A DNA stretch of 35,914 nt from Gammaproteobacteria bacterium. Its GTDB lineage: Bacteria > Pseudomonadota > Gammaproteobacteria > Pseudomonadales > Pseudohongiellaceae. The notes beneath the pieces are model-generated. The model saw nothing but the letters and a program-made list of their open reading frames with translations, did no database searches and had not been told where the DNA came from. This document shows, piece after piece, positions 24,843 to 32,687 of this stretch; position 1 is the first letter of the stretch; each line of letters begins with the position of its first letter. Where the stretch lies: contig DORE01000183.1 of the NCBI GenBank assembly GCA_003514305.1, positions 1-35,914 on the forward strand, given 5' to 3'. The position numbers and the translations under genes are program-made.

Positions 24843-25754
24843 TCAACCGCGTGCTGGCAGACTGATTACGTTCTTATCAACTTCCTCGGCAAACATCTCT
24901 GCCGTGCGCAGAGCCGCAGCAGTCATAATGTCCAGGTTGCCCGCGTATTTCGGCAGGAAGTCACCTAGCCCCTCAACCTCCATAAACATGGAGACACGGT
25001 TGCCATCAAATACAGGGCCATTAACCAGTTTGTAGCCTGGTACATACTTCTGCACCTCAGCCACCATCTGCTCAACCGACTCTGTAATAGCGGCTTGATC
25101 TGGCTCGCCTTCGGTCAGGCAGTGCACTGTGTCACGCATCATCAGCGGCGGCTCAGCGGGGTTGATGATGATAATCGCCTTACCTTGTTTTGCACCGCCG
25201 ACCTTCTCAACAGCACCAGCGGTGGTGCGTGTAAACTCATCGATATTCTGACGTGTACCAGGACCAACCGATTTAGAGGAAACGGTCGCGATAATCTCGC
25301 CATAGCTAACCGGCTGAACGCGTGAAACCGCTGCCACCATCGGCACAGTCGCCTGACCACCGCAGGTCACCATATTGACGTTCATCTCCAGGTTTCGCGC
25401 ATGGTCTGCCAGATTTACGGGCGGCACACAAAAAGGACCGATCGCTGCAGGCGTCAGGTCGACCATGATCACACCCAGTTCGTTCAGTTTACGGCTGTTC
25501 TCAGCATGAACATAAGCGGAGGTTGCATCAAAGGCGATGCGGATATCATCTTCAATAACGTGCGGTGCCAGTCCATCCACACCTTCAGAGGTGGTTTTAA
25601 TCCCCATCTCCTCTGCGCGTTTCAGCCCTTCAGAGGTTGGATCAATACCGACCATCCAGACCGGTTCAATCCAGTCTGAGCGTTTCATTTTCATCAGCAG
25701 ATCGGTGCCGATATTGCCCGGCCCAATAATCGCCGCCTTCAATTTTTGTGTCAT
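24843..25754 (-). CDS. dmpF: Acetaldehyde dehydrogenase, acylating (DmpF)
   Basis: This 303-residue enzyme turns acetaldehyde plus CoA and NAD+ into acetyl-CoA, taking the aldehyde through a channel from DmpG. The Rossmann motif GPGNIGTDLL lies at 11-20 and the catalytic cysteine is C131 in MVTCGGQAT, the position seen in DmpF. It is the first gene of the leftward operon, whereas in the P. putida dmp operon the hydrolase and hydratase come first. Its promoter should lie in 25755-25961, shared with the divergent LysR gene. Confidence 0.95.
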   Translation of the reverse strand: MTQKLKAAIIGPGNIGTDLLMKMKRSDWIEPVWMVGIDPTSEGLKRAEEMGIKTTSEGVDGLAPHVIEDDIRIAFDATSAYVHAENSRKLNELGVIMVDLTPAAIGPFCVPPVNLADHARNLEMNVNMVTCGGQATVPMVAAVSRVQPVSYGEIIATVSSKSVGPGTRQNIDEFTRTTAGAVEKVGGAKQGKAIIIINPAEPPLMMRDTVHCLTEGEPDQAAITESVEQMVAEVQKYVPGYKLVNGPVFDGNRVSMFMEVEGLGDFLPKYAGNLDIMTAAALRTAEMFAEEVDKNVISLPARG

Positions 25755-25961
25755 TTATTATTTCCCCAAAACCTATTTCAAACGCCAGTCGCAGCGCACT
25801 CAGGTGTCCAAAAACAATAATCAATCAGCTATCGATTAAACAGAGCGTTAATGGGTCATTGAGATCCCATATATGGAATTAAGCTTGAATTGGGCATCTG
25901 ATAGGGATTAGCATGACCAGTCCAAATGGGCCGATTACGGACCGCTGCAGAGCACTGAACA
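25755..25961. promoter_or_regulatory. LysR/dmpF divergent control region
   Basis: This 207-bp gap separates the meta-pathway operon from its divergent LysR gene, the usual place for LysR sites and both promoters. A perfect 10-bp palindrome CCATATATGG lies at 25867-25876, and there are several T-N11-A-like options nearby. No GG-N10-GC sigma-54 element is seen on the leftward strand, so this operon does not seem to share the sigma-54 promoter type of dmpK. The operator assignment is inference. Confidence 0.5.
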
Positions 25962-26843
25962 ATGAACTATCAAGACCTGTTCTATTTCATAAAAGTCGTT
26001 GAGAACGGCACTTTGGCTTCTACCGCAGATAAGATGGATATTCCCACCTCCACACTCTCAAGGCGCTTGATGGCGCTCGAAAAGAGCATCGGCTTCCAAT
26101 TGCTCCACCGTAATTCAAGAGCCTTTGGTCTAACGGATGCCGGTAGACGGTTTTATGACCGATTAAAGACCCAATTTAATGAAATTGAGTTTGAGACAGA
26201 AAACGTGATGTCCGAACTTTCCGGGCTCACGGGTGATATCAAGGTTTCAGCCCCCTTGTCTTTCGGTCGACATATCGTTAATAAATGGGTTGTGGAGTTT
26301 ATGGACTTACACCCGAACATCTCCGTTGAAGTTCTGCTCAGCAACCAGCCAATAGATCTGGTTAAAAACGGCATTGATCTGGCATTAAGGCTTGGCGCTA
26401 TCGGTATCAGCGACTGGGTCGGGCGCGAACTTGGCGAGATTCGATACACACTGGTTGCCAGCCCCAAATACCTCGAAAAGCATGGTCCGCTGTCACACCC
26501 GAAAGAACTTGAGAGCCTGCCAACAATAACCACATCCACGACGCCCTTATGGCGGTTGACCGGACCCGAAGGCGAAATCACTGTTCACCCACATAGCCGC
26601 TATAAAAGTAATGTAGTTAGTGCTTGTGTAGATGCGGCGGTGGCGGGAATCGGGATCTGTCTACTACCGAGGTTCGCGGTTACCAAACATCGTGAAGCGG
26701 GCAATCTGGTCGAAGTGTTAAACGACTGGGAAGCTAAACGCAAACCGCTGCGCGCGCTCTATCCACGCCGCGATAATATCTCCAACAAAAACAGGGTCTT
26801 TATCGACTTTGTGATGGAAAAAGCGAAATTGATCAATCTTTAA
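25962..26843 (+). CDS. LysR-family transcriptional regulator
   Basis: This 293-residue regulator has an N-terminal winged helix-turn-helix (DLFYFIKVVENGTLASTADK, then PTSTLSRRLMALEKSIGFQLLHR) and a C-terminal periplasmic-binding-like effector domain. It is divergent from dmpF, so it probably controls the meta-cleavage operon, with a pathway intermediate such as 2-hydroxymuconic semialdehyde or a muconate-like acid as possible effector; this is inference. The start at 25962 fits the family N-terminus although the ribosome binding site is weak. The 3' end overlaps the convergent ketopantoate-reductase-like gene by 11 bp. Confidence 0.88.
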   Translation: MNYQDLFYFIKVVENGTLASTADKMDIPTSTLSRRLMALEKSIGFQLLHRNSRAFGLTDAGRRFYDRLKTQFNEIEFETENVMSELSGLTGDIKVSAPLSFGRHIVNKWVVEFMDLHPNISVEVLLSNQPIDLVKNGIDLALRLGAIGISDWVGRELGEIRYTLVASPKYLEKHGPLSHPKELESLPTITTSTTPLWRLTGPEGEITVHPHSRYKSNVVSACVDAAVAGIGICLLPRFAVTKHREAGNLVEVLNDWEAKRKPLRALYPRRDNISNKNRVFIDFVMEKAKLINL

Positions 26844-27753
26844 GCTGTCGCTGAATCAACGCTGTAACAGGCGCTTGCTGCACACTAAGACGGCTCAATA
26901 CTGCACCGGTAATCGCATCTAGCTCAAGGGTACGCCCCTTTTCCAAATCAACCAGCATTGATGTCTTAATCGGATCGAAATTGCAGATCAACGCATACAT
27001 ATCTTCGATATCGCCCAAACCAATTTCAACACCATCAGCAGCCGCGGCTCTCGCAGCCTCCTTCATCAAACGGTAGACAATCTCTGTATAGACAGGATCT
27101 GTGGTCAGTTGCCCCGTATCCAGGCGCGTCAAGGCGGATAGCGCGTTTACACCGTTATTGATCAACAACTTTCGCCACAACTCTACCTGGATCTGGTCAG
27201 AGTAGCGAGTCGGAATACCCGCCTCGTTCATCTGCTCACACAACTGATCCGAAAAGGCTATTTGTGATTGGCCTGGATTCGCCTGCCACCAGCCCAGCAC
27301 CACCTGCGCAGGTCCTCGCGATTCAACAACACCCGGTTCCAGAATATGCGCACCAATTCTGACAGCCAGCCCTCCCAGAGTGCGACCAGCGCCCACCACC
27401 TCAGCAATCAGTGGTTCATTATCCACACCATTTTGCAGTGACAGTACTGGCACGTCGCTCTTCTGCAACCAGGCTTTTGCATCATTCAGCACTGACTGCG
27501 AAGAACTTGACTTAAACGCGAAAATAATCAGATCAAAATCCGACGAATCATGCTCATTTAGAAGTTCCTGCTCACTCAAAGCATCGAATTTAAACGTTGA
27601 CGCTTCGTCATTATGGACCACCCTCAGCGGGGCGGTTTTTAAAGCCGTCAAATGATCCCCGCGCGCTACCATACTAACCTGGTGTCCTGCTTGCTGCAGC
27701 CGCATTGCATAGTAGCAACCGATTCCTCCCGCACCCCAAATCAGCACCTTCAT
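26833..27753 (-). CDS. Ketopantoate reductase family protein (PanE/ApbA-like)
   Basis: This 306-residue NADPH-dependent reductase fold has GAGGIGCYYAMRL at the N-terminus. Family residues include the catalytic lysine in VELWRKLLINNGVNALSAL and a late DLEKGRTLELDAITG block with the substrate-binding acidic residue. The start at 27753 is preferred because GGAGG lies eight bases upstream and it begins directly before the Rossmann strand; an in-frame ATG at 27777 adds eight residues without support. In this setting it probably reduces a 2-oxo acid of the catabolic route rather than making pantoate, but that is inference. It converges on the LysR gene. Confidence 0.85.
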   Translation of the reverse strand: MKVLIWGAGGIGCYYAMRLQQAGHQVSMVARGDHLTALKTAPLRVVHNDEASTFKFDALSEQELLNEHDSSDFDLIIFAFKSSSSQSVLNDAKAWLQKSDVPVLSLQNGVDNEPLIAEVVGAGRTLGGLAVRIGAHILEPGVVESRGPAQVVLGWWQANPGQSQIAFSDQLCEQMNEAGIPTRYSDQIQVELWRKLLINNGVNALSALTRLDTGQLTTDPVYTEIVYRLMKEAARAAAADGVEIGLGDIEDMYALICNFDPIKTSMLVDLEKGRTLELDAITGAVLSRLSVQQAPVTALIQRQLKD

Positions 27754-27892
27754 CAAGACAACCTCCTCTAAAACCACTATTTTATGTATACGAGGCCCAG
27801 TCTAACCGGTAATTTTATTCGCATTCACAAATCTTGCGCCCATTTTTGGGATCTTATATTCCCCATTTTGTTAGCGAAAAGCCGCACAATTC

Positions 27893-27926
27893 TTCTTAGT
27901 ATGAATTTAAATAGCCTTACTAAGAA
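27893..27926. promoter_or_regulatory. 9-bp inverted repeat before livG
   Basis: TTCTTAGTA (27893-27901) and TACTAAGAA (27918-27926) form perfect 9-bp arms with a 16-bp spacer, ending eight bases before the livG start. Placed this close to the start it could be an operator or an RNA hairpin that hides the ribosome binding site, which is otherwise weak. Confidence 0.55.
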
Positions 27927-27934
27927 TAGAAATA

Positions 27935-28660
27935 ATGACGGCGTTACTCGAAGTTCAAAACCTTCATAAGAGCTACGGTAGCCTAAAGGTTACTGAGGAT
28001 ATCTCCTTCTCGATCAACCGGGGTGAAGCCTTGGGTGTGATCGGTCCCAACGGCGCGGGGAAAAGCACGCTGTTCAATTTGATCGCGGGCGGCATTCGCC
28101 CCGACTCCGGAACCGTGCTGTTTAACGGACTGGATGTAACCAACTTTCATCTGCATGAGCGCTCTATCAAAGGGATAGGTCGCTCATTCCAGATTCCACA
28201 CCCTTTTGGCGGCATGACCGTATTTGAAAACCTGCTGGTCGGTGCCAGCTTCAGCGCCAAGCTTAAAGGTCAGGATGCCGAAGCGCTGGCGATCGATGTA
28301 TTGGATCGTACCGGCTTGTTAGAGAAAGCCAATAGACCCGCCGGTGAACTGACACTACTGGAGCGCAAACGTCTAGAACTGGCTAAAGCCCTGTCGACTC
28401 AACCCGCTCTGCTGCTGCTTGATGAGATCGCCGGTGGCCTGACCGAACATGAGTGTCACGAGCTGGTCGAGCTAATCAACAGCCTGCGTAAAGAGGGGAT
28501 CACGCTGATCTGGATCGAACATATCGTCCATGCACTGGTATCCGTTGTAGATCGCCTTCTGGTGATTGACTTTGGTGTAAAGCTGGATGAGGGGGAACCC
28601 CATGCGGTGATGAACAACCCGAAAGTGCAGGAGATCTATATGGGGATTAGCGCAGAATGA
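27935..28660 (+). CDS. livG: Branched-chain-type ABC transporter ATPase (LivG-like)
   Basis: This 241-residue ATP-binding subunit of a HAAT/Liv-type importer couples ATP hydrolysis to solute uptake at the inner membrane. Walker A is GPNGAGKST near residue 37 and Walker B is ALLLLDEIAGG. The signature region reads LTLLERKRLELAKAL, a known LivG-type departure from the LSGGQ consensus. It is the first gene of a five-gene operon with livF, livH, livM and a binding protein, overlapping livF by four bases. Its position beside phenol genes suggests uptake of an aromatic or related carboxylate, which the sequence does not prove. Confidence 0.92.
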   Translation: MTALLEVQNLHKSYGSLKVTEDISFSINRGEALGVIGPNGAGKSTLFNLIAGGIRPDSGTVLFNGLDVTNFHLHERSIKGIGRSFQIPHPFGGMTVFENLLVGASFSAKLKGQDAEALAIDVLDRTGLLEKANRPAGELTLLERKRLELAKALSTQPALLLLDEIAGGLTEHECHELVELINSLRKEGITLIWIEHIVHALVSVVDRLLVIDFGVKLDEGEPHAVMNNPKVQEIYMGISAE

Positions 28661-29355
28661 GCCTGTTAACGACTCAGGGACTGGTCTCCCATTATGGTGA
28701 TTTTCAGGCGCTCTACGGTCTGGATTTTGCAATCAGCAGTAAAGAGACGGTGGCGATTATCGGATCAAACGGTGCAGGTAAATCGACCTTTCTACGCAGC
28801 ATCGTCGGCCTGATCAACAATGCTTCAGACCAGATTCAGTTTAAGGGTGAAGCTATAGGTGATCGGCCTGCTGACGAGATTGTAAAACTGGGGATCGCGA
28901 TGGTGCCTGAAGGTCGCCGGCTTTTCCCCTCACTTTCGGTAGAGGAGAACCTGATCCTCGGTAACTACTCAAAGCGCGCCGGTGATTGGAATCTGAAACG
29001 TATCTACGAGCTGTTCCCCATTCTGGGTGAACGCAGAAACAACCCAGGTACCGCACTCTCAGGTGGTCAGCAGCAGATGGTCGCTATCGGTCGTGCTCTG
29101 ATGTCGAATCCCGAAGTGCTGCTCTGCGATGAGATCAGTCTGGGTCTGGCACCAACCACCATCAAGGATATCTACGCCGCACTGCCGGAGATTCAATCCA
29201 ACGGCACTGCGGTGCTGGTCGTTGAGCAGGATATCAATCAGGCGCTATCGGTCGCGGATCGCTTCTACTGCTTTCAGGAGGGGCGCACTTCACTGACCGG
29301 CAAACCGGGTGAGGTTTCTCGCGATGCCATTAAATCAGCCTACTTTGGTCTTTAA
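28657..29355 (+). CDS. livF: Branched-chain-type ABC transporter ATPase (LivF-like)
   Basis: This 232-residue second ATPase pairs with LivG. Walker A is GSNGAGKST, the signature is LSGGQQQM and Walker B is EVLLCDEISLGLAP, all intact. The start overlaps the livG stop by four bases (ATGA). The C-terminus ends in SAYFGL, typical of LivF. Confidence 0.94.
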   Translation: MSLLTTQGLVSHYGDFQALYGLDFAISSKETVAIIGSNGAGKSTFLRSIVGLINNASDQIQFKGEAIGDRPADEIVKLGIAMVPEGRRLFPSLSVEENLILGNYSKRAGDWNLKRIYELFPILGERRNNPGTALSGGQQQMVAIGRALMSNPEVLLCDEISLGLAPTTIKDIYAALPEIQSNGTAVLVVEQDINQALSVADRFYCFQEGRTSLTGKPGEVSRDAIKSAYFGL

Positions 29356-29373
29356 GAGCGGACGCTAATCAAT

Positions 29374-30240
29374 ATGGAATGGATAAATACAATTATTCAG
29401 GGCGTGCTGTTGGGCGGGCTCTACGCGCTGTTCGCCACCGGCCTGTCGCTGATGTTCGGCATTATGCGTCTGGTCAATATCGCGCACGGCGACCTGATCG
29501 TACTGGCCGCCTATGTGGGCCTGGTAGTGGTTGAAACCCTCGGCGTTCACCCCGTTGTTGGGCTCATTATTGTAGTGCCGATCATGGCCGGTCTGGGTTA
29601 TCTGCTACAACGCGCCCTACTCAACCGTACTCTGGGCAGCGATATTCTGCCACCACTGCTGGTCACCTTTGGTCTGTCGATCATCATTCAGAACCTGCTG
29701 TTGGAGATCTTCTCTGCCGATAGCCGCCGAATCAATGTCGGGGAGCTGGATGTCGCTAGCATTACGATCAACGATCAGATCTCCATCGGCGTAATGCCGC
29801 TGATCGTCCTGATATTAGCGATTTTGGTGATCTTCGCGCTGCAGTTTCTATTCTACAAAACTGGGCTGGGGCGAGCTTTTCGCGCCACCTCGGATGATCA
29901 AGATATCGCACGTCTGATGGGGATCAGCAACAAACATATTTTCGGTTTGGCGATGGCGGTAGCGATGGCGGTTGTCGCTATTGCTGGCGTACTGCTAGCG
30001 ATGCGTACCAACTTCGATCCGGCGATAGGCCCGAGTCGTCTGCTCTATGGCTTTGAAGCGGTGATTATCGGTGGGCTGGGGAGCCTTTGGGGCACACTCG
30101 CAGGCGGGTTGATTCTGGGGATCTCTCAGGCGATCGGCGCGAAGATCGATCCCGGCTGGCAGATTCTGATGGGCCATCTGATGTTCCTCGCGATTCTTGT
30201 TGTTCGTCCCCGCGGCCTCTTCCCTAGGAGTGTTGATTAA
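29374..30240 (+). CDS. livH: Branched-chain-type ABC permease (LivH-like)
   Basis: This 288-residue inner-membrane permease has about eight hydrophobic segments. The N-terminal GVLLGGLYALFATGLSLMFG, then MRLVNIAHGDL, is the LivH hallmark, and the cytoplasmic coupling region is FRATSDDQDIARLMGI. It forms the membrane channel with LivM. The stop overlaps the livM start (TAATG). Confidence 0.94.
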   Translation: MEWINTIIQGVLLGGLYALFATGLSLMFGIMRLVNIAHGDLIVLAAYVGLVVVETLGVHPVVGLIIVVPIMAGLGYLLQRALLNRTLGSDILPPLLVTFGLSIIIQNLLLEIFSADSRRINVGELDVASITINDQISIGVMPLIVLILAILVIFALQFLFYKTGLGRAFRATSDDQDIARLMGISNKHIFGLAMAVAMAVVAIAGVLLAMRTNFDPAIGPSRLLYGFEAVIIGGLGSLWGTLAGGLILGISQAIGAKIDPGWQILMGHLMFLAILVVRPRGLFPRSVD

Positions 30241-31253
30241 TGTCTCGTATTAGCAGTTTTGAAGTTAGCCGCAGCACTCGCGCCAGCAAGGTCGCGCTGG
30301 TTGGCTGGATCGTCATTCTGGGTGTATTGATCAGTGTACCTTTCTGGGCGGGACGCGGTGATATGCGTTTTCTGATCGAGTTCGCTTATTACCTGACGCT
30401 AGCGCAGATGTGGAATCTGCTCGCCGGTTACGCCGGTCTGGTCTCTGTCGGCCAACAGGCGTTTGTTGGGCTCGGGGGTTATATGCTATTTGCAGCGTCC
30501 GTTTACTTTGGCATCCATCCGGTCATTGCGATTCCGATTGCAGGGGTACTAATTGCTCTTATCTCTATCCCGACCGCGTTCGTAGTGTTCCGTTTACGCG
30601 GCGCCTATTTCGCGATCGGCACTTGGGTCGTGGCTGAGGTGTTCCGCTTACTGTTCGCGCAGATCAGTTCGCTCGGTGGCGGCTCAGGGATGAGTATCCC
30701 AGCAAAGATCGTCAAAGAGATTGCCAGTGGCCGCACCGAGCGAGACATGCTGATCTACTTTACCGCGCTGGTGATTCTAGTCGCAGGTACCGCGATGGTC
30801 TACCTGTTGATGCGCTCGAAATATGGCCTGGCGCTAACCGCGATCCGCGACTCAGAACCCGCTTCTGATAGTCTGGGCGTGAATATCTTTAAGACCAAAC
30901 TCACCATCTATGTTGCCAGTGCAGCAGTGACCGGTGTCGTTGGTGCGCTTATCTTTCTGCAGAAGCTGCGCATCTCGCCCGATGTCGCATTCAGCCTACA
31001 GGACTGGACCGCTGCGGTGATCTTTATTGTGGTGATCGGCGGCATTGGCACCATTGAGGGACCGATTATCGGCACGCTGATCTATTTCGGTCTGCGTTCG
31101 CTGCTATCTGATTACGGCTCCATCTACATGATCGTACTCGGCTGTGTCGCCGTGGTGATGATGCTCTGGGCACCCAAGGGGGTCTGGGGATTGATTACTC
31201 AGAAGTTCGATCTACAACTCTTCCCAGTAAACCGACGGGTTACGTGGAAATAA
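30240..31253 (+). CDS. livM: Branched-chain-type ABC permease (LivM-like)
   Basis: This 337-residue second permease of the importer has segments such as AQMWNLLAGYAGLVSVGQQA, then FVGLGGYMLF, typical of LivM, and the coupling loop LTAIRDSEPASDSLGVN. It overlaps livH by one base. The basic C-terminus lies in the cytoplasm. Confidence 0.94.
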   Translation: MSRISSFEVSRSTRASKVALVGWIVILGVLISVPFWAGRGDMRFLIEFAYYLTLAQMWNLLAGYAGLVSVGQQAFVGLGGYMLFAASVYFGIHPVIAIPIAGVLIALISIPTAFVVFRLRGAYFAIGTWVVAEVFRLLFAQISSLGGGSGMSIPAKIVKEIASGRTERDMLIYFTALVILVAGTAMVYLLMRSKYGLALTAIRDSEPASDSLGVNIFKTKLTIYVASAAVTGVVGALIFLQKLRISPDVAFSLQDWTAAVIFIVVIGGIGTIEGPIIGTLIYFGLRSLLSDYGSIYMIVLGCVAVVMMLWAPKGVWGLITQKFDLQLFPVNRRVTWK

Positions 31254-31272
31254 CCAACCTACAGAGGTACCT

Positions 31273-32577
31273 ATGAACACTAAGAATAACAAGTTCGATA
31301 TGCACGGCATCTCCCGCCGCAATCTAATGAAGGTCCTGGCGGCCTCTTCGGGTGCTGCGGCTCTGGGACTTTCACCCAGTCGAGTTTTTGCAGCTAAGAC
31401 CGGCAAACCCTTTAAGATCGGTTTTGTCACGCCAGCAAGTGGCCCTCTGGCGATCTTTGCCGAGCCCGACCAGTTCGTACTGGAGCAGGTTAAGGCTGCG
31501 ACGCGTGACGGTATAGTGATCGATGGTACGCATCACCCAGTAGAGATTATCGTCAAAGATAGTCAATCCAGCTCAAACCGTGCAGCAGATGTTGCAGCAG
31601 AGCTGATTCTGAATGACGAGATCGACATTATGGTCGCGGCTAATACGCCAGAAACCACTAACCCGGTTGCTGACCAGTGTGAAATCAACGGTATTCCTTG
31701 CGTCACCAACGACACTCCTTGGCAGCCACACTTCTTTGGCCGCGGCGGTGATCCGAAAGTTGGTTTCGAGTGGACCTACCACTTCTTCTGGGGCGCTGAA
31801 GATATCATCGGTACCTCACTGGCACTCTGGGAACAGATCCCAACCAACAAGGTGATCGGTACGCTCTGGCCAAATGATTCCGATGGTAACGCCTTCGGTG
31901 ATCCGAAAATGGGCTTCCCGCCGCTGTTAAAAGAGAAGGGATTTGAGCTGGTTGATCTGGGACGTTATCAGTCACCATCGGATGATTTCAGCGCCTATAT
32001 CAATGAGTTCAAAAAGCAGGGTGTTGAGATCATTAGCGGAGTGATTCCGCCACCGGACTTTGGTACCTTCTGGTCACAGGCGGGTCAGCAGGGGTTCAAT
32101 CCTATGATCTGCACCATGGCGAAAGCGACCGAGTTCCCAGCAGCGATCGCACCTTTCGGTGATCGCGCTGATGGTCTGACCGTTGAGGTTTGGTGGTCAC
32201 CTACTCACCCGTTCGTTTCCGGCCTGACAGGCCAGACCTCAGCAGAACTGGCCGCTGAGTATGAAGCGAAAACCGGTCGCCAGTGGACCATGCCACTGGG
32301 CTTCAAACACTCACTGTTTGAGGTTGCGATTGATGCACTGAAACGCTCTGAGGGTCCAGGCCGTCTGGAATCGATTCGTGACGCAATCGCATCGACCAAC
32401 TACAACTCGATTGTCGGTCCGGTGAACTTCCAGACTGGCCCAGTGCCTAACATCTCGAAAACGCCGCTGGTATCGGGACAATGGCGCAAACAAGGCGACC
32501 GACTGGAACTTGAGATCGTTGAAAACTCTCAGGCACCGATGATCGCAAAACAGGCTGAACTGCGCTCTCTGGTATAA
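31273..32577 (+). CDS. ABC transporter substrate-binding protein, Tat-type signal
   Basis: This 434-residue periplasmic-binding protein of the Peripla_BP_6 (LivK/amide-binding) type has its mature part starting near KTGKPFKIGFVTPASG. The N-terminus carries a twin-arginine motif (SRRNLMKVLAAS) followed by a hydrophobic stretch and SRVFAA, so export through the Tat route as a folded protein is likely, with cleavage near residue 40. Most LivK proteins use Sec. A good AGAGG ribosome binding site precedes the ATG. It ends the transporter operon, directly before a strong terminator. The ligand cannot be read from the sequence; the cluster suggests an aromatic acid or a related compound. Confidence 0.9.
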   Translation: MNTKNNKFDMHGISRRNLMKVLAASSGAAALGLSPSRVFAAKTGKPFKIGFVTPASGPLAIFAEPDQFVLEQVKAATRDGIVIDGTHHPVEIIVKDSQSSSNRAADVAAELILNDEIDIMVAANTPETTNPVADQCEINGIPCVTNDTPWQPHFFGRGGDPKVGFEWTYHFFWGAEDIIGTSLALWEQIPTNKVIGTLWPNDSDGNAFGDPKMGFPPLLKEKGFELVDLGRYQSPSDDFSAYINEFKKQGVEIISGVIPPPDFGTFWSQAGQQGFNPMICTMAKATEFPAAIAPFGDRADGLTVEVWWSPTHPFVSGLTGQTSAELAAEYEAKTGRQWTMPLGFKHSLFEVAIDALKRSEGPGRLESIRDAIASTNYNSIVGPVNFQTGPVPNISKTPLVSGQWRKQGDRLELEIVENSQAPMIAKQAELRSLV

Positions 32578-32598
32578 TCAGTCTCGTCTGTGTAGGAT

Positions 32599-32633
32599 AC
32601 GGCAGATAGGTAAAATCCCATCTGCCGTTTTTT
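32599..32633 (+). terminator. Rho-independent terminator of the transporter operon
   Basis: ACGGCAGAT (32599-32607) pairs with ATCTGCCGT (32620-32628) and is followed by a T-run (to 32633). It lies 22 bp after the binding-protein stop and insulates dmpR from read-through. Confidence 0.9.
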
Positions 32634-32687
32634 GCGTTTTAAGCTACGAAGCCTACGAATAAGTACAAAAATAACTCAGAGCTTGAT

